Notes under the pieces: model-generated
The model's input: the letters and a program-made list of their open reading frames with translations, nothing else
Told to the model about the DNA's origin: nothing
Databases searched by the model: none
Position numbers and translations under genes: made by a program
In this document: positions 13,950 through 21,902 of the stretch, one piece after another
How positions within the stretch are numbered: position 1 is the first letter of the stretch
How the letters are laid out: each line of letters begins with the position of its first letter
Assembly: GCF_017676365.1 (NCBI RefSeq)
Contig: NZ_JADKMA010000051.1
Span: 1-39,497 of the forward strand
DNA from: Streptomyces oryzae
GTDB taxonomy: Bacteria; Actinomycetota; Actinomycetes; Streptomycetales; Streptomycetaceae
Direction of reading: 5' to 3'
Length of the DNA stretch: 39,497 nt

Positions 13950-15530
13950 ATGGACTGGCTGGTCACCATCGCGAAGTTCCTCGTCAACGAGATCCTCAGC
14001 GTCCCCGCGTATCTCATCGGTCTCATCACGGCCGTCGGCCTGACAGCGCTGAAGAAGCCGGTGGGGCAGATCGTCGGCGGCGCCATCAAGGCGACGCTGG
14101 GCTTTCTGCTGATCGGCGCCGGCGCGGAGCTCGTGGTCGGTTCGCTGGCGCCGCTGGGTGAGATGATCCAGGGCGCCACCGGAGCACACGGGGTGATCCC
14201 CACCAATGAGGCGATCGTCGGTATCGCGCAGAACCAGTTCGGTGCGCGCGTCGCCTGGCTGATGATCACCGGGTTCGGGCTCGGCCTGCTGCTGGCCCGG
14301 TTCACGCCGCTGCGCTACGTCTTCCTGACGGGCCACCACATCCTGTTCATGGCGACGCTGCTGACCATGGTGCTGGCCACGGCGGGGCTGTCCGCGTGGG
14401 TCGTGGTGTCGGTCGGCGGTGTGCTGCTGGGCATCCTGCTCGTCTCGATGCCCGCCTTCGCCCACCCGTGGACCAAGCGCATCACCGGCAACAACAGCAT
14501 CGCCATCGGTCACTTCGGCACGGCCGGCTATGTGACGGCCGGCGCCGTCGGCCAGCTCGTGGGCAAGCGCAGCCGCAGTACGGAGGACATGAAGCTGCCG
14601 GAAGGGCTGCGCTTCCTGCGCGACTCGATGGTCGCCACAGCGCTGTCCATGCTGCTGATCTACGTGATCATGGCCCTCCTCTACGTCGCCAAGGCCGGTC
14701 AGAAGACGGCCTTCAAGGCGTTCGCCGCCGACAGCGGAGCGGCCGCCACGAGCCTCGGCAACTATCTGATGCAGGCTGTCATGCAGGGCCTGCAGTTCGG
14801 CATCGCGGTCGCCGTCATCCTCTTCGGCGTCCGGACGATCCTCGGGGAACTCGTCCCCGCCTTCCAGGGCATAGCCCAGAAGGTGGTGCCCGGCGCCGTG
14901 CCCGCGCTGGACGCGCCCATCGTCTTCCCGTACGCGCAGAACGCGGTGCTCGTCGGCTTCCTGGCCAGCTTCGCCGGCGGCCTGTGCACCCTCGCGCTGC
15001 TCGCCTGGGTGCTCAACCCGGCCTTCGGGCTCGCGCTGGTGCTGCCGGGGCTGGTGCCGCACTTCTTCACCGGTGGCGCGGCAGGCGTGTACGGGAACGC
15101 GACCGGCGGCAGGCGCGGCGCCGCGCTCGGCGCCTTCTGCAACGGAGTACTGATCACGCTGCTGCCCGCCGTGCTGCTGAAGGTGCTGGGCTCCTTCGGG
15201 GACGAGAACACCACATTCGGAGACGCCGATTTCGGCTGGTTCGGGGCTCTCATCGGCTTCGCCGACAAGGTGGGCGAGACCGCCGGCATCGTGCTGATGC
15301 TTGGCGCTGGGGGAGCGGTGCTGGCGGGCGCCATTCTGGTGCAGAAGCGGGTGGTCGAGCCCGGCTGGGATCCTGGTGCCCGGCGCGATGCGGTGCTGCC
15401 GCCTGCGCCTGCCGGCGCCGGGGGCGGTGCCGGCGATCCCGGCGCCGATGCGTCGGCGGGCACGCTCCCGCGCCGCTACGCCAAGCTGCCGCCGCCCGCG
15501 GGTGCGCCCACGCCGCCTCCGCCCCTTTAG
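13950..15530 (+). CDS. ulaA: PTS ascorbate-type permease EIIC (UlaA-like)
   Basis: This 526-residue integral membrane protein is the sugar-translocating EIIC of an ascorbate-type PTS. Hydrophobic segments fill residues 5-470. Landmarks are VGQIVGGAIKATLGFLLIGAGA near 38, GVIPTNEAIVGIAQ near 92, HHILFMATLL near 130, PWTKRITGNNSIAIGHFGTAGY near 172, DAPIVFPYAQNAVLVGF near 325 and PHFFTGGAAGVYGN near 370. The last 60 residues are a cytoplasmic Pro/Gly/Ala tail ending in PPPPL, longer than in E. coli UlaA. GGAAGG precedes ATG 13950 and the gene follows EIIA-EIIB directly, so they form one operon. No ascorbate-catabolic enzymes (UlaD, E, F, G) are nearby, so the true substrate is open. Confidence 0.9.
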   Translation: MDWLVTIAKFLVNEILSVPAYLIGLITAVGLTALKKPVGQIVGGAIKATLGFLLIGAGAELVVGSLAPLGEMIQGATGAHGVIPTNEAIVGIAQNQFGARVAWLMITGFGLGLLLARFTPLRYVFLTGHHILFMATLLTMVLATAGLSAWVVVSVGGVLLGILLVSMPAFAHPWTKRITGNNSIAIGHFGTAGYVTAGAVGQLVGKRSRSTEDMKLPEGLRFLRDSMVATALSMLLIYVIMALLYVAKAGQKTAFKAFAADSGAAATSLGNYLMQAVMQGLQFGIAVAVILFGVRTILGELVPAFQGIAQKVVPGAVPALDAPIVFPYAQNAVLVGFLASFAGGLCTLALLAWVLNPAFGLALVLPGLVPHFFTGGAAGVYGNATGGRRGAALGAFCNGVLITLLPAVLLKVLGSFGDENTTFGDADFGWFGALIGFADKVGETAGIVLMLGAGGAVLAGAILVQKRVVEPGWDPGARRDAVLPPAPAGAGGGAGDPGADASAGTLPRRYAKLPPPAGAPTPPPPL

Positions 15531-15543
15531 GTTGTGTCCGGAG

Positions 15544-15640
15544 AGCTGTTCCGGTGAGGGGGTGCCCCTTGCTGTGGGTTGCGGGCTGCGGGTTGGCTTG
15601 TGGTTGCTCGCGCAGTTCCCCGCGCCCCTTACGGGGCGCC
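15544..15640 (+). repeat. Streptomyces intergenic repeat, long copy
   Basis: This copy begins with AGCTGTTCCGG, continues through GAGGGGGTGCCCC, a tract of TGCGG/GGTTG words, and ends in the core GCGCAGTTCCCCGCGCCCC with hairpin partner GGGGCGC. It aligns along nearly its full length with the copy at 21732-21828, so the unit is about 100 bases rather than just the core. It lies between the UlaA-like gene and the alpha/beta hydrolase and may terminate the PTS operon. Confidence 0.8.
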
Positions 15641-15724
15641 GGGTGCGCGAAATCCGGTGGGCGAGCCCTGTCAGTGGCTACTGGTAGAAGTCTCAGCACA
15701 ACAACACAGCCAGGAGGCCCTGCC

Positions 15725-16528
15725 ATGACCGTGCGCTTCGCCATTTCTTCTTCCGACGGCACCAAGCTCGCCTACGAGCGGTTCGGCGACGGACCGCCCG
15801 TCGTGCTGACCGGCGGCGCGCTCACCAACCGCACCGCTGCGGTACCACTGGCCCGTGAGCTGGCGGGCCTGGGCCTGTCCGGGGTGGTCTACGACCGCCG
15901 GGGCAGAGGCGACAGCGGCGACACCGAGCCCTACGCGCCCGTGCGGGAGGCCGACGACCTGGCCGCCGTCGCCGAGGCGGTACGGGAGGAAGCCGGGGCG
16001 GAGCAGGTGTTCTCCTTCGGGATGTCCTCCGGCGGCCTCGTGGTGCTCGAAGCGGCGGCCCGCGGTGCCGCACTGAGCAGGATCGTCCTCTTCGAACCGC
16101 CCTTCACCGGCGCCGCGGGCCAGTTCCAGGACCCGGTCCGGGTGGCCCGGCTGACCGAGCTCATCAGCCAGGGTGAGCGCTCCGAGGCGGTCGCGTACTT
16201 CATGGCGGAGATCATCGGGCTGCCCCCGCAGGCTGTCGAAGGCGCCCGCCAGTCCCCGGGCTGGGCGGACATGACGAAGATCGCCCACACCCTCGGCTAC
16301 GACACCACGCTGCTCGGCGACGCAACGCTGCCGGCCGAGACGCTGGCCGCCGTACGGATCCCGGCCCTCGTGCTGTCCAGTGACGCCAGCACGCCGGTGC
16401 TCCAGGAGGCGGCCCGCGCCACGGGGGAGGCGCTGCCGTCCGGTACGCACCGCTCCTTGCCCGGCGTCTTCCACCAGGTGCCGCCCGAGGACCTGGCCCC
16501 GGTGGTGCGGGACTTCTTCACCGGCTGA
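15725..16528 (+). CDS. Alpha/beta hydrolase
   Basis: This 267-residue protein has the alpha/beta hydrolase fold. The nucleophile elbow is GMSSG with Ser101; a likely acid is the Asp in LVLSSDAST and the histidine is in GVFHQVP near the C-terminus. YDRRGRGDSGDT near residue 57 is typical of small-molecule esterases and haloperoxidase-like hydrolases. ATG 15725 lies 7 bases after CAGGAGG, and the long upstream extension of the same frame overlaps the PTS gene and is not protein-like. It appears monocistronic, with repeat DNA before it and a strong hairpin after it. Substrate unknown. Confidence 0.88.
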   Translation: MTVRFAISSSDGTKLAYERFGDGPPVVLTGGALTNRTAAVPLARELAGLGLSGVVYDRRGRGDSGDTEPYAPVREADDLAAVAEAVREEAGAEQVFSFGMSSGGLVVLEAAARGAALSRIVLFEPPFTGAAGQFQDPVRVARLTELISQGERSEAVAYFMAEIIGLPPQAVEGARQSPGWADMTKIAHTLGYDTTLLGDATLPAETLAAVRIPALVLSSDASTPVLQEAARATGEALPSGTHRSLPGVFHQVPPEDLAPVVRDFFTG

Positions 16529-16559
16529 GCCGGCGGCAGCCGCGTCAAGAGTTGTCCAT

Positions 16560-16602
16560 GGCTTCCCCAACTCCGCCATGTCCGGCGGCAGTCGGGGAAG
16601 CC
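16560..16602 (+). terminator. Strong two-part hairpin after the hydrolase gene
   Basis: GGCTTCCCC (16560-16568) pairs with GGGGAAGCC (16594-16602), and inside them CCGCC pairs with GGCGG. The structure starts 31 bases after the hydrolase stop and ends 41 bases before the next start, which fits an intrinsic terminator. Confidence 0.7.
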
Positions 16603-16643
16603 AGAGGCTGTCTCGAAGTGCGCGAGCAAGACGGGGGTGGGAC

Positions 16644-16910
16644 ATGAACGCGTCCACAGCGGGCCGGACCCGGCGGTGCGCGGCGGCTCACGAGGCGGAC
16701 CCGACACCGTGCGAGGGCAGGCGCACGGCGGTCACCGTGCTCGACGGCAACGGCACCCAGCACACCGGCTGTATCCACCACACGGCCCGGTTGCTGGCCA
16801 GTCTGGACGGGGCGCGGCTGCACCCGTCGGCCGCCGCCCTCCCCTGGGCGTGCGAGGTCTACTGCCGGGCCGCCCAACTCCCGCCCTACGCCTGGCAGGT
16901 CGGGCGCTGA
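16644..16910 (+). CDS. Small hypothetical protein (88 aa)
   Basis: This 88-residue frame has ATG 16644 behind GGGGGTGGG and coding-like composition. The product has a short basic, Ala-rich N-terminus and then a more conserved-looking part, VTVLDGNGTQHTGCIHH (33-49), followed by an Ala/Leu helix and a C-terminal WACEVYCRAAQLPPYAWQV. Three or four cysteines and several histidines could bind metal, but there is no recognised motif. I do not recognise a family. It sits alone between a terminator-like hairpin and the quinone-reductase-like gene, 159 bases upstream of the latter. Confidence 0.55.
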   Translation: MNASTAGRTRRCAAAHEADPTPCEGRRTAVTVLDGNGTQHTGCIHHTARLLASLDGARLHPSAAALPWACEVYCRAAQLPPYAWQVGR

Positions 16911-17069
16911 ACAGCCGGTCGGCAGGACATCGGGCGCAGGGCCGTGTCACCGTCCCAACGCGTCGGTACTCGGCACGGACGGCACCGGAGTGATGAGATG
17001 CGTTCGGGTTGGTGGAAAGCCGCCCGGGCGAGCGAGGACTCCGCCCCGACCTGCCATAAGGAGACCGGA

Positions 17070-18101
17070 ATGAGCACCGCTGAGGCCGGCGACGGCGCCG
17101 GGAACACCGAGTACGGCCGGAAGGCGTTCAAGAGGTCCAAGAGCCACTTCGCCGACCGGATCACTGCCGACGGCCGGGACGGCTGGCCCGTGGAGGCGGG
17201 CCGCTACCGGCTCGTCGTCAGCCGCGCCTGCCCGTGGGCCAGCCGCGCACTGGTCTCCCGGCGGCTCCTCGGACTGGAGAACGCGCTGTCGCTGGCGGTC
17301 GCCGACCCGATCCAGGACGACCGCAGCTGGCGCTTCACGCTGGACCCGGGCGGCCGCGACCCGGTGCTCGGCATCCACTTCCTGCACGAGGCGTACGACA
17401 AGCGGGAGACGGGCTACCCGGGCGGGGTCAGCGTGCCCGCCGTCGTGGACGTGCCCAGCGGCAAGCTGGTCACCAACGACTTCCAGCAGATCACCCTCGA
17501 CCTGGCCACCGAGTGGCGTGAGCTGCACCGGCCGGGCGCGCCCGACCTCTATCCCGAGGCCCTGCGCGACGAGATCGACGAAGTGGCCGCCGGCATCTAC
17601 CGGGACGTCAACAACGGCGTCTACCGGGCCGGTTTCGCCACCACGCAGCAGGACTACGAGAGGGCGTACGCGGATGTCTTCCGCCGCCTGGACCTGGTGT
17701 CCGATCGGCTGGGGGAGAGGCGTTACCTGGTCGGCGACACCATCACCGAGGCGGACATCCGGCTGTTCACCACGCTGGTGCGGTTCGACGCCGTCTACCA
17801 CGGCCACTTCAAGTGCAACCGCAACAAGCTGGAGCAGGACCCGGTGCTGTGGGCGTATGTGCGTGACCTCTACCAGACACCGGGGTTCGGCGACACCGTC
17901 GACTTCGACCACATCAAGCGGCACTACTACGTCGTACACACCGGAATCAACCCCAACTCCATCGTGCCGACCGGACCTGAGCTGTCCGGCTGGCTGACCC
18001 CGCACCACCGCGAGCAGCTCGGTGGCCGCCCCTTCGGAGACGGCACCCCGCCGGGTCCCGTTCCGGCCGACGAGGAGATCCCGGCGGGGCACCGCCCCTG
18101 A
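17070..18101 (+). CDS. Glutathionyl-hydroquinone reductase-like (ECM4/YqjG) GST-family protein
   Basis: This 343-residue protein is a GST-fold oxidoreductase that reduces thiol-hydroquinone adducts back to hydroquinones. The N-terminal thioredoxin-like domain has the family active site CPWASR, with Cys54. VSVPAVVD and TNDFQQI follow, where the thiol cofactor would lie. The C-terminal all-helical domain contains DVNNGVYRAGFATTQ, YLVGDTITEADIRLFTTLVRFD and the conserved end HYYVVHTGINPNSIVP. Actinobacteria use mycothiol rather than glutathione, so the physiological thiol is uncertain. AAGGAG precedes ATG 17070. The stop TGA lies inside a repeat hairpin (CCCCTGACGGGG), so the repeat forms the end of the reading frame. 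Confidence 0.9.
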   Translation: MSTAEAGDGAGNTEYGRKAFKRSKSHFADRITADGRDGWPVEAGRYRLVVSRACPWASRALVSRRLLGLENALSLAVADPIQDDRSWRFTLDPGGRDPVLGIHFLHEAYDKRETGYPGGVSVPAVVDVPSGKLVTNDFQQITLDLATEWRELHRPGAPDLYPEALRDEIDEVAAGIYRDVNNGVYRAGFATTQQDYERAYADVFRRLDLVSDRLGERRYLVGDTITEADIRLFTTLVRFDAVYHGHFKCNRNKLEQDPVLWAYVRDLYQTPGFGDTVDFDHIKRHYYVVHTGINPNSIVPTGPELSGWLTPHHREQLGGRPFGDGTPPGPVPADEEIPAGHRP

Positions 18102-18141
18102 CGGGGCGGGGTGCCCCGTCAGGGGCGCGGGGAACTGCGCG
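18092..18141 (+). repeat. Double copy of repeat hairpin at the end of the GST-family gene
   Basis: CCGCCCCTGACGGGGCGG (18092-18109) is a palindrome that includes the stop codon of the upstream gene. It is followed immediately by a second core, GCCCCGTCAGGGGC then GCGGGGAACTGCGCG (18113-18141). The orientation is opposite to the copy at 18249-18291. Together the two hairpins would be a strong terminator. Confidence 0.75.
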
Positions 18142-18248
18142 TGCGACACAGACGGCGGGTTCGTCGCCGTTCTGTCGCACCGCCCGAGCTCTATCGCGCA
18201 CGCTGCGCGCTCCGGCTCGGTTGGTGCGGAGCGCGGGCGTCTGCGGGG
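18141..18248. repeat. Structured spacer between inverted repeat copies
   Basis: Two hairpins fill this spacer. The first (18141-18180) has GTGCGACA paired with TGTCGCAC and an inner ACGGCG/CGCCGT pair. The second pairs CGCGCTCCG (18206-18214) with CGGAGCGCG (18227-18235). With the flanking, oppositely oriented repeat cores, the whole 18092-18291 block has the look of a small non-autonomous inverted-repeat element, although no target-site duplication is evident. Confidence 0.5.
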
Positions 18249-18340
18249 CGTGGAGGGCTGGTCGCGCCGTTCCCCGCGCCCCTGCGGGGCGCGGGCCAGG
18301 CGGCGAAGTAGCGCTCGACGGCGGCTTCGTAGGTGGTCAT
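18191..18340 (-). pseudogene. Remnant of a SnoaL-like/NTF2-fold gene truncated by repeat DNA
   Basis: On the minus strand ATG 18340, preceded by GAGGGG nine bases away, starts MTTYEAAVERYFAAW. That is the typical beginning of a SnoaL-like (nuclear transport factor 2 fold) small protein. Immediately after the tryptophan the frame enters the repeat core (18249-18291) and reads Arg/Pro/Gly-rich residues until a stop at 18191, giving 49 codons instead of the usual 120-150. No further SnoaL-like sequence is seen downstream. The simplest reading is that repeat acquisition or a deletion ending in the repeat removed the rest of the gene. Confidence 0.5.
18249..18291 (-). repeat. Inverted copy of the intergenic repeat core
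   Basis: The core CCGTTCCCCGCGCCCC, then TGCGGGGCGCG, lies here in the orientation opposite to the copy at 18113-18141. One junction falls just inside the truncated SnoaL-like reading frame. The 170 bases from 18341 to 18510 hold the remnant's start region and upstream DNA of the next gene, with nothing else recognisable. Confidence 0.75.
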
Positions 18341-18510
18341 GGCGTACGTCCCCTCGTTCTGCTGGACCCCGTCGGCTACTGCCTGCGGGCCGATGCCATG
18401 ACAATGCCGCCCGGGCGTGGGCCGGGTCGATTCCTCGCGGAGTAAGGGGCGGACCCGGGCGCGGGCCGGGCGAGTTGACGCCCTCCCGGTGTGCGGGAAG
18501 AGTCCAGCGC

Positions 18511-19971
18511 GTGGAGATCAACGAACTGACGGAGCCGGAGCGACAGGTATGGGAGGCGTTTCCGCGGGGCGGGACGGTCGACCTCACGGCGGCGGACGAC
18601 CGGACGGTCCGGGCCCGGGTGCTGCGGTCCCTGCTGCTGGCCGCGCCCGAGGAGAACGGGGAGATACCGGCACTGCGGCTGCGGGGCGCCCGGGTCACTG
18701 GGGAGCTCAATGTGCACTCCGGCCTGGTGCGCTGCCCGGTGTCGCTGCGGGACTGCGAGTTCGAGAAGACCGTCGTCCTCTACGGCGCCGAGTTCCGGCA
18801 GCTCACCCTGAGCGGGTGCCGGATGCCAGGGCTGTGGGCGACCACCCTGCGGGTGGACGGGGTGCTGCGGCTGAACGACTGCCGGATACCGGGCGCGGTT
18901 GCGCTGTCCGGGGCGCGCATCGCGGGAGCCCTCTTCCTGAGTCGCACCGAACTGGGCACCCCGGCCGCGGCCGATGACGACGGCGCGGACTCGCCCGAAC
19001 GTCCCGAATCGCCGCTGAAGCTGGACCACGCCACCGTCGGCGAGGACCTGCGGGCCACCCGGCTGACCGTGTACGGCCGGGCGCGGCTCGAAGGAGTGAC
19101 CGTGGCGGGCCTGGTCAGGCTCGACGACGCCCGCCTGCTGAACCCCGGCGGCACCGCGCTGCACGCCGAGACCCTCGCCGTCGGCACTGATCTGCACGCC
19201 ATGCGGCTGCGCGCCGAGGGCCGGGTCAATCTGCGGGGAGTCACCGTTCCCGGTCAGCTCAACCTCGGCTACGCACGGTTGTCGAATCCGGGCGGCGTCG
19301 CCCTGCGGGCCAGCAGCAGCACCGTGAGCGAGTTCTGGCTGCGCGAGGTGGCGCCCATAGTGGGGGCCGTCAATCTGCGCCGGGCCCGGGTCGACATGCT
19401 GTTCGCCGCGCCGGAAGTGTGGCCTGAGAGCGTGCGCTTCGACAGCCTGTCGTACACCACGCTCGCCCCGGCCCTCCCCGCTTCCGAGCGGCTGGACGTG
19501 CTCACCCGCGACGCCGACGGCTACGTACCGTTCGCGTACGAACAGCTGACCGCCGCCTACCGGCACATCGGCGACGACGCCGCCGCACGTACCGTCCAGC
19601 TCGCCAAGGAGCGCAGGCACCGCACGACACTGCCCCTCTACGGACGGCTGTGGGGGCACCTGCAGGATGTGACCGTCGGATACGGCTTCCGCCCCATGCG
19701 GGCTGCCGGATGGCTGGCCGGGCTGCTCCTGCTGGGGGCGCTCGCCTACGGACTGCATCCGCCGCGCCCGCTCAAGGCGGACGAGGCGCCGGGCTTCAAC
19801 GCGTTCGCCTACGCCCTCGATCTGCTGCTGCCGATCATCGACTTCGGCCAGGAGAAGGCGTACGCGCCCGAGGGCGGGTATCAGTGGCTGGCGTATCTGC
19901 TCATCGTCGCGGGCTGGGTGCTGGCCACCACGTTCGTGACGGGCGTCAACCGCGCGGTGACCCGGAACTGA
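18511..19971 (+). CDS. Membrane-anchored beta-helix-like (pentapeptide-like repeat) protein
   Basis: This 486-residue protein starts at GTG 18511 with VEINELTEPERQVWEAFPRG. Residues 45-320 are a series of roughly 20-residue repeats such as LRLRGARVTGELNV, LRVDGVLRLNDCRIPGAV and VTVAGLVRLDDARL, a pattern typical of right-handed parallel beta-helices related to pentapeptide repeats. After a soluble segment (YVPFAYEQLTAAYRHIGDDAAART) come a hydrophobic helix near 395-410 and another near 462-480, so the helix-rich end anchors it in the membrane. Similar Streptomyces proteins are sometimes labelled membrane-associated oxidoreductase, but I see no redox motif. The ribosome site is weak. It converges with gabD, 15 bases away. 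Function unknown. Confidence 0.75.
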   Translation: MEINELTEPERQVWEAFPRGGTVDLTAADDRTVRARVLRSLLLAAPEENGEIPALRLRGARVTGELNVHSGLVRCPVSLRDCEFEKTVVLYGAEFRQLTLSGCRMPGLWATTLRVDGVLRLNDCRIPGAVALSGARIAGALFLSRTELGTPAAADDDGADSPERPESPLKLDHATVGEDLRATRLTVYGRARLEGVTVAGLVRLDDARLLNPGGTALHAETLAVGTDLHAMRLRAEGRVNLRGVTVPGQLNLGYARLSNPGGVALRASSSTVSEFWLREVAPIVGAVNLRRARVDMLFAAPEVWPESVRFDSLSYTTLAPALPASERLDVLTRDADGYVPFAYEQLTAAYRHIGDDAAARTVQLAKERRHRTTLPLYGRLWGHLQDVTVGYGFRPMRAAGWLAGLLLLGALAYGLHPPRPLKADEAPGFNAFAYALDLLLPIIDFGQEKAYAPEGGYQWLAYLLIVAGWVLATTFVTGVNRAVTRN

Positions 19972-19986
19972 CCGCCGGAGGCCGGG

Positions 19987-21375
19987 TCACGCCCGCCAGA
20001 CCGTCGTCGTGTTGCAGAACTCGCGGATGCCGTGCCCGGACAGCTCCCGCCCGTACCCGGAGCGCTTGATGCCGCCGAACGGCAGGGCCGGGTGGGAGGC
20101 GGTCATGCCGTTGAAGTAGATGCTGCCGGCCTCCAGGTCCTGCGCGCAGCGGTCCGTCTCGCACTCGTCCTGCGTCCACACGTTCGAACTGAGCCCGAAC
20201 GGGGTGTCGTTGGCCAGCTCGATCGCCTCGTCCAGATCGGCTGCCCGGTAGAGCGCGGCCACCGGGCCGAACGCCTCCTCGCGGTGGATGCGCATCTGCT
20301 CGGTGACGCCGGTCAGTACCGTGGGCTCGTAGTAGAAGCCCCGCTCCAGGCCCTCGGGCCTGCGGCCTCCGCACAGCGCCTGCGCGCCCTGGGTGAGCGC
20401 GTCGGTGACCAGTTCCTCCAGGTCGTCCCGGCCCTGCTTGCCTGCGAGCGGGCCGACGTCCGTCTCCGGTTTCATCGGGTCGCCCACGGTCAGCGCCTGC
20501 ATGCCCGCCGTGAACCGTTCGGCGAACGCGTCGTAGACGTCGGTGTGGACGATGAAGCGCTTCGCGGCGATGCACGACTGGCCGTTGTTCTGCACCCGCG
20601 CGGTCACCGCGGTGCGCGCCGCGGCGTCGATGTCGGCCGAGGGCATCACGATGTACGGGTCGCTGCCGCCGAGCTCCAGAACGGTCTTCTTGACCTCGTC
20701 GCCCGCCACGGAGGCGACCGAACGGCCCGCACCCTCGCTGCCGGTGAGGGTCGCCGCCACCACCCGCGGGTCGCGCAGCACCGACTCGATGGCGCGGGAG
20801 GACACCAGCAGCGTCTGGAAACAGCCCGGCGCGAAGCCCGCCCGGTGGAACAGATCGCCCAGATAGAGCGCGGTCTGCGGCACGTTCGAGGCGTGTTTGA
20901 GCAGCCCCACGTTCCCCGCCATCAGCGCGGGCGCCGCGAACCTGATGACCTGCCAGAGCGGGAAGTTCCACGGCATCACGGCCAGCACCGGCCCCAGCGG
21001 GCGGTAACGCACCCTGGCCCGTACGGCGCCGGCGTCCTCGACGTCCTCGGCGGCGGGGTACTCGGGTGCCAGCAGGTCCTCGGCGTTCCTGGCGTACCAG
21101 CGCATCGCCTTGACGCACTTGGCGGCCTCCGCCTCGGCGGCGGCCAGCGTCTTGCCCATCTCCGTCGTGATGACGCGCGCGACGCCGCTCGCCTCCCGCT
21201 CCAGGAGGTCCGCCGCCGCGTTCAGCAGCCGCGACCGCTCCTCGAACGTGGTGGTGCGGTAGGTACGGAACGCGGCGTCGGCGTCCGCGAGGCGCTGTTC
21301 GATCTCCTCGTCGGACAGCGGGTCGAACGTCTGCAGGGTCTCGCCGTCAGCGGGGTTCACCGTGGCGATTGGCAT
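19987..21375 (-). CDS. gabD: NADP-dependent succinate-semialdehyde dehydrogenase
   Basis: This 462-residue aldehyde dehydrogenase should oxidise succinate semialdehyde to succinate, the last step of the GABA shunt. MPWNFPLWQVIRFAAPALMAGN (134-155) is the cofactor-binding loop. Glu234 in LELGGSDP is the general base and Cys268 in NNGQSCIAAKRF the nucleophile. EEAFGPVAALY and PFGGIKRSGYGRELS are conserved late motifs. Length and motif wording match the GabD1-type enzymes of actinobacteria. ATG 21375 opens the conserved MPIATVNPADGE start. No GABA transaminase is adjacent; the glutamate dehydrogenase 2.5 kb away is another link to glutamate metabolism but is not in the same operon. Confidence 0.9.
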   Translation of the reverse strand: MPIATVNPADGETLQTFDPLSDEEIEQRLADADAAFRTYRTTTFEERSRLLNAAADLLEREASGVARVITTEMGKTLAAAEAEAAKCVKAMRWYARNAEDLLAPEYPAAEDVEDAGAVRARVRYRPLGPVLAVMPWNFPLWQVIRFAAPALMAGNVGLLKHASNVPQTALYLGDLFHRAGFAPGCFQTLLVSSRAIESVLRDPRVVAATLTGSEGAGRSVASVAGDEVKKTVLELGGSDPYIVMPSADIDAAARTAVTARVQNNGQSCIAAKRFIVHTDVYDAFAERFTAGMQALTVGDPMKPETDVGPLAGKQGRDDLEELVTDALTQGAQALCGGRRPEGLERGFYYEPTVLTGVTEQMRIHREEAFGPVAALYRAADLDEAIELANDTPFGLSSNVWTQDECETDRCAQDLEAGSIYFNGMTASHPALPFGGIKRSGYGRELSGHGIREFCNTTTVWRA

Positions 21376-21428
21376 GACTGCGGCCTCTCAGCGGTGCGGG
21401 CCGGCCTCCGGCCGGCCCTCGGGGGTCT

Positions 21429-21623
21429 TCAGGATTCCGTCGCGGGTGGCACGTCCTCGGGGTCGTAGTCGTCCACTCCGGCGTCGACCCGCTCCTGTTC
21501 CGTGCGCTTGGCCAGCGCCTCGTCGTCGGGCTTCTCCGGCATACCGCCGTGTATCCGGCGCTCCTCGGGCCCACGGATCTGGTCGGGCTCGTTTCCTGCC
21601 TGGTCCGGCCGGCGCTTGGGCAT
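21429..21623 (-). CDS. Small acidic hydrophilic protein (64 aa)
   Basis: This 64-residue product is rich in Glu, Asp, Pro and Arg and has no hydrophobic core, so it is probably disordered. ATG 21623 is preceded by GAGGAGCT. The middle (MPEKPDDEALAKRTEQERVDAG) and the end (DDYDPEDVPPATES) resemble small conserved hypothetical proteins found in streptomycetes, but I cannot name a family. It lies 53 bases upstream of gabD on the same strand and could be co-transcribed with it. Confidence 0.65.
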   Translation of the reverse strand: MPKRRPDQAGNEPDQIRGPEERRIHGGMPEKPDDEALAKRTEQERVDAGVDDYDPEDVPPATES

Positions 21624-21731
21624 CTCGAGCTCCTCACCTCGGGTGCGGCATTAAGCGGGGTATGTCTTCTTTTCCAGGGAACACCCATTCGTGCCCTCAC
21701 ACCAAGCGGAGCGGCTTGTGCCGCGATATGC

Positions 21732-21828
21732 GGAGCTTGTTCCGGGGAGGGGCTGCCCCTTGTCCGCCGTTGCGGACTGCCCGTTGTTTGTGGCTGGTCG
21801 CGCAGTTCCCCGCGCCCTTTCGGGGCGT
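21732..21828 (+). repeat. Streptomyces intergenic repeat, long copy
   Basis: It begins GAGCTTGTTCCGGGGAGG, includes a GGCTGCCCC palindromic word, and ends with the core GCGCAGTTCCCCGCGCCC and TTTCGGGGCG. It lies in the 305-base region between the divergent small acidic protein and the GH15 gene, so here it cannot simply be a terminator. Apart from this repeat and the dyad at 21903-21928, I see nothing in the region. Confidence 0.8.
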
Positions 21829-21902
21829 GTCCGCGTCTCCCGGCTGCGCTTGGTAGCCGGGCGGGGACACAGCGTCGCGCGGACTCGTCGGGCATCCGTG
21901 GT

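Noticed and set aside
13350..15062. Long minus-strand open frame opposite the PTS genes
   Set aside because: Low-complexity His/Gln/Asp-rich translation without motifs; the plus-strand PTS proteins are clearly real.
18341..18510. Upstream in-frame extension of the beta-helix protein
   Set aside because: The frame stays open back into the repeat island, but its translation is low-complexity and includes repeat sequence; GTG 18511 is the first credible start.
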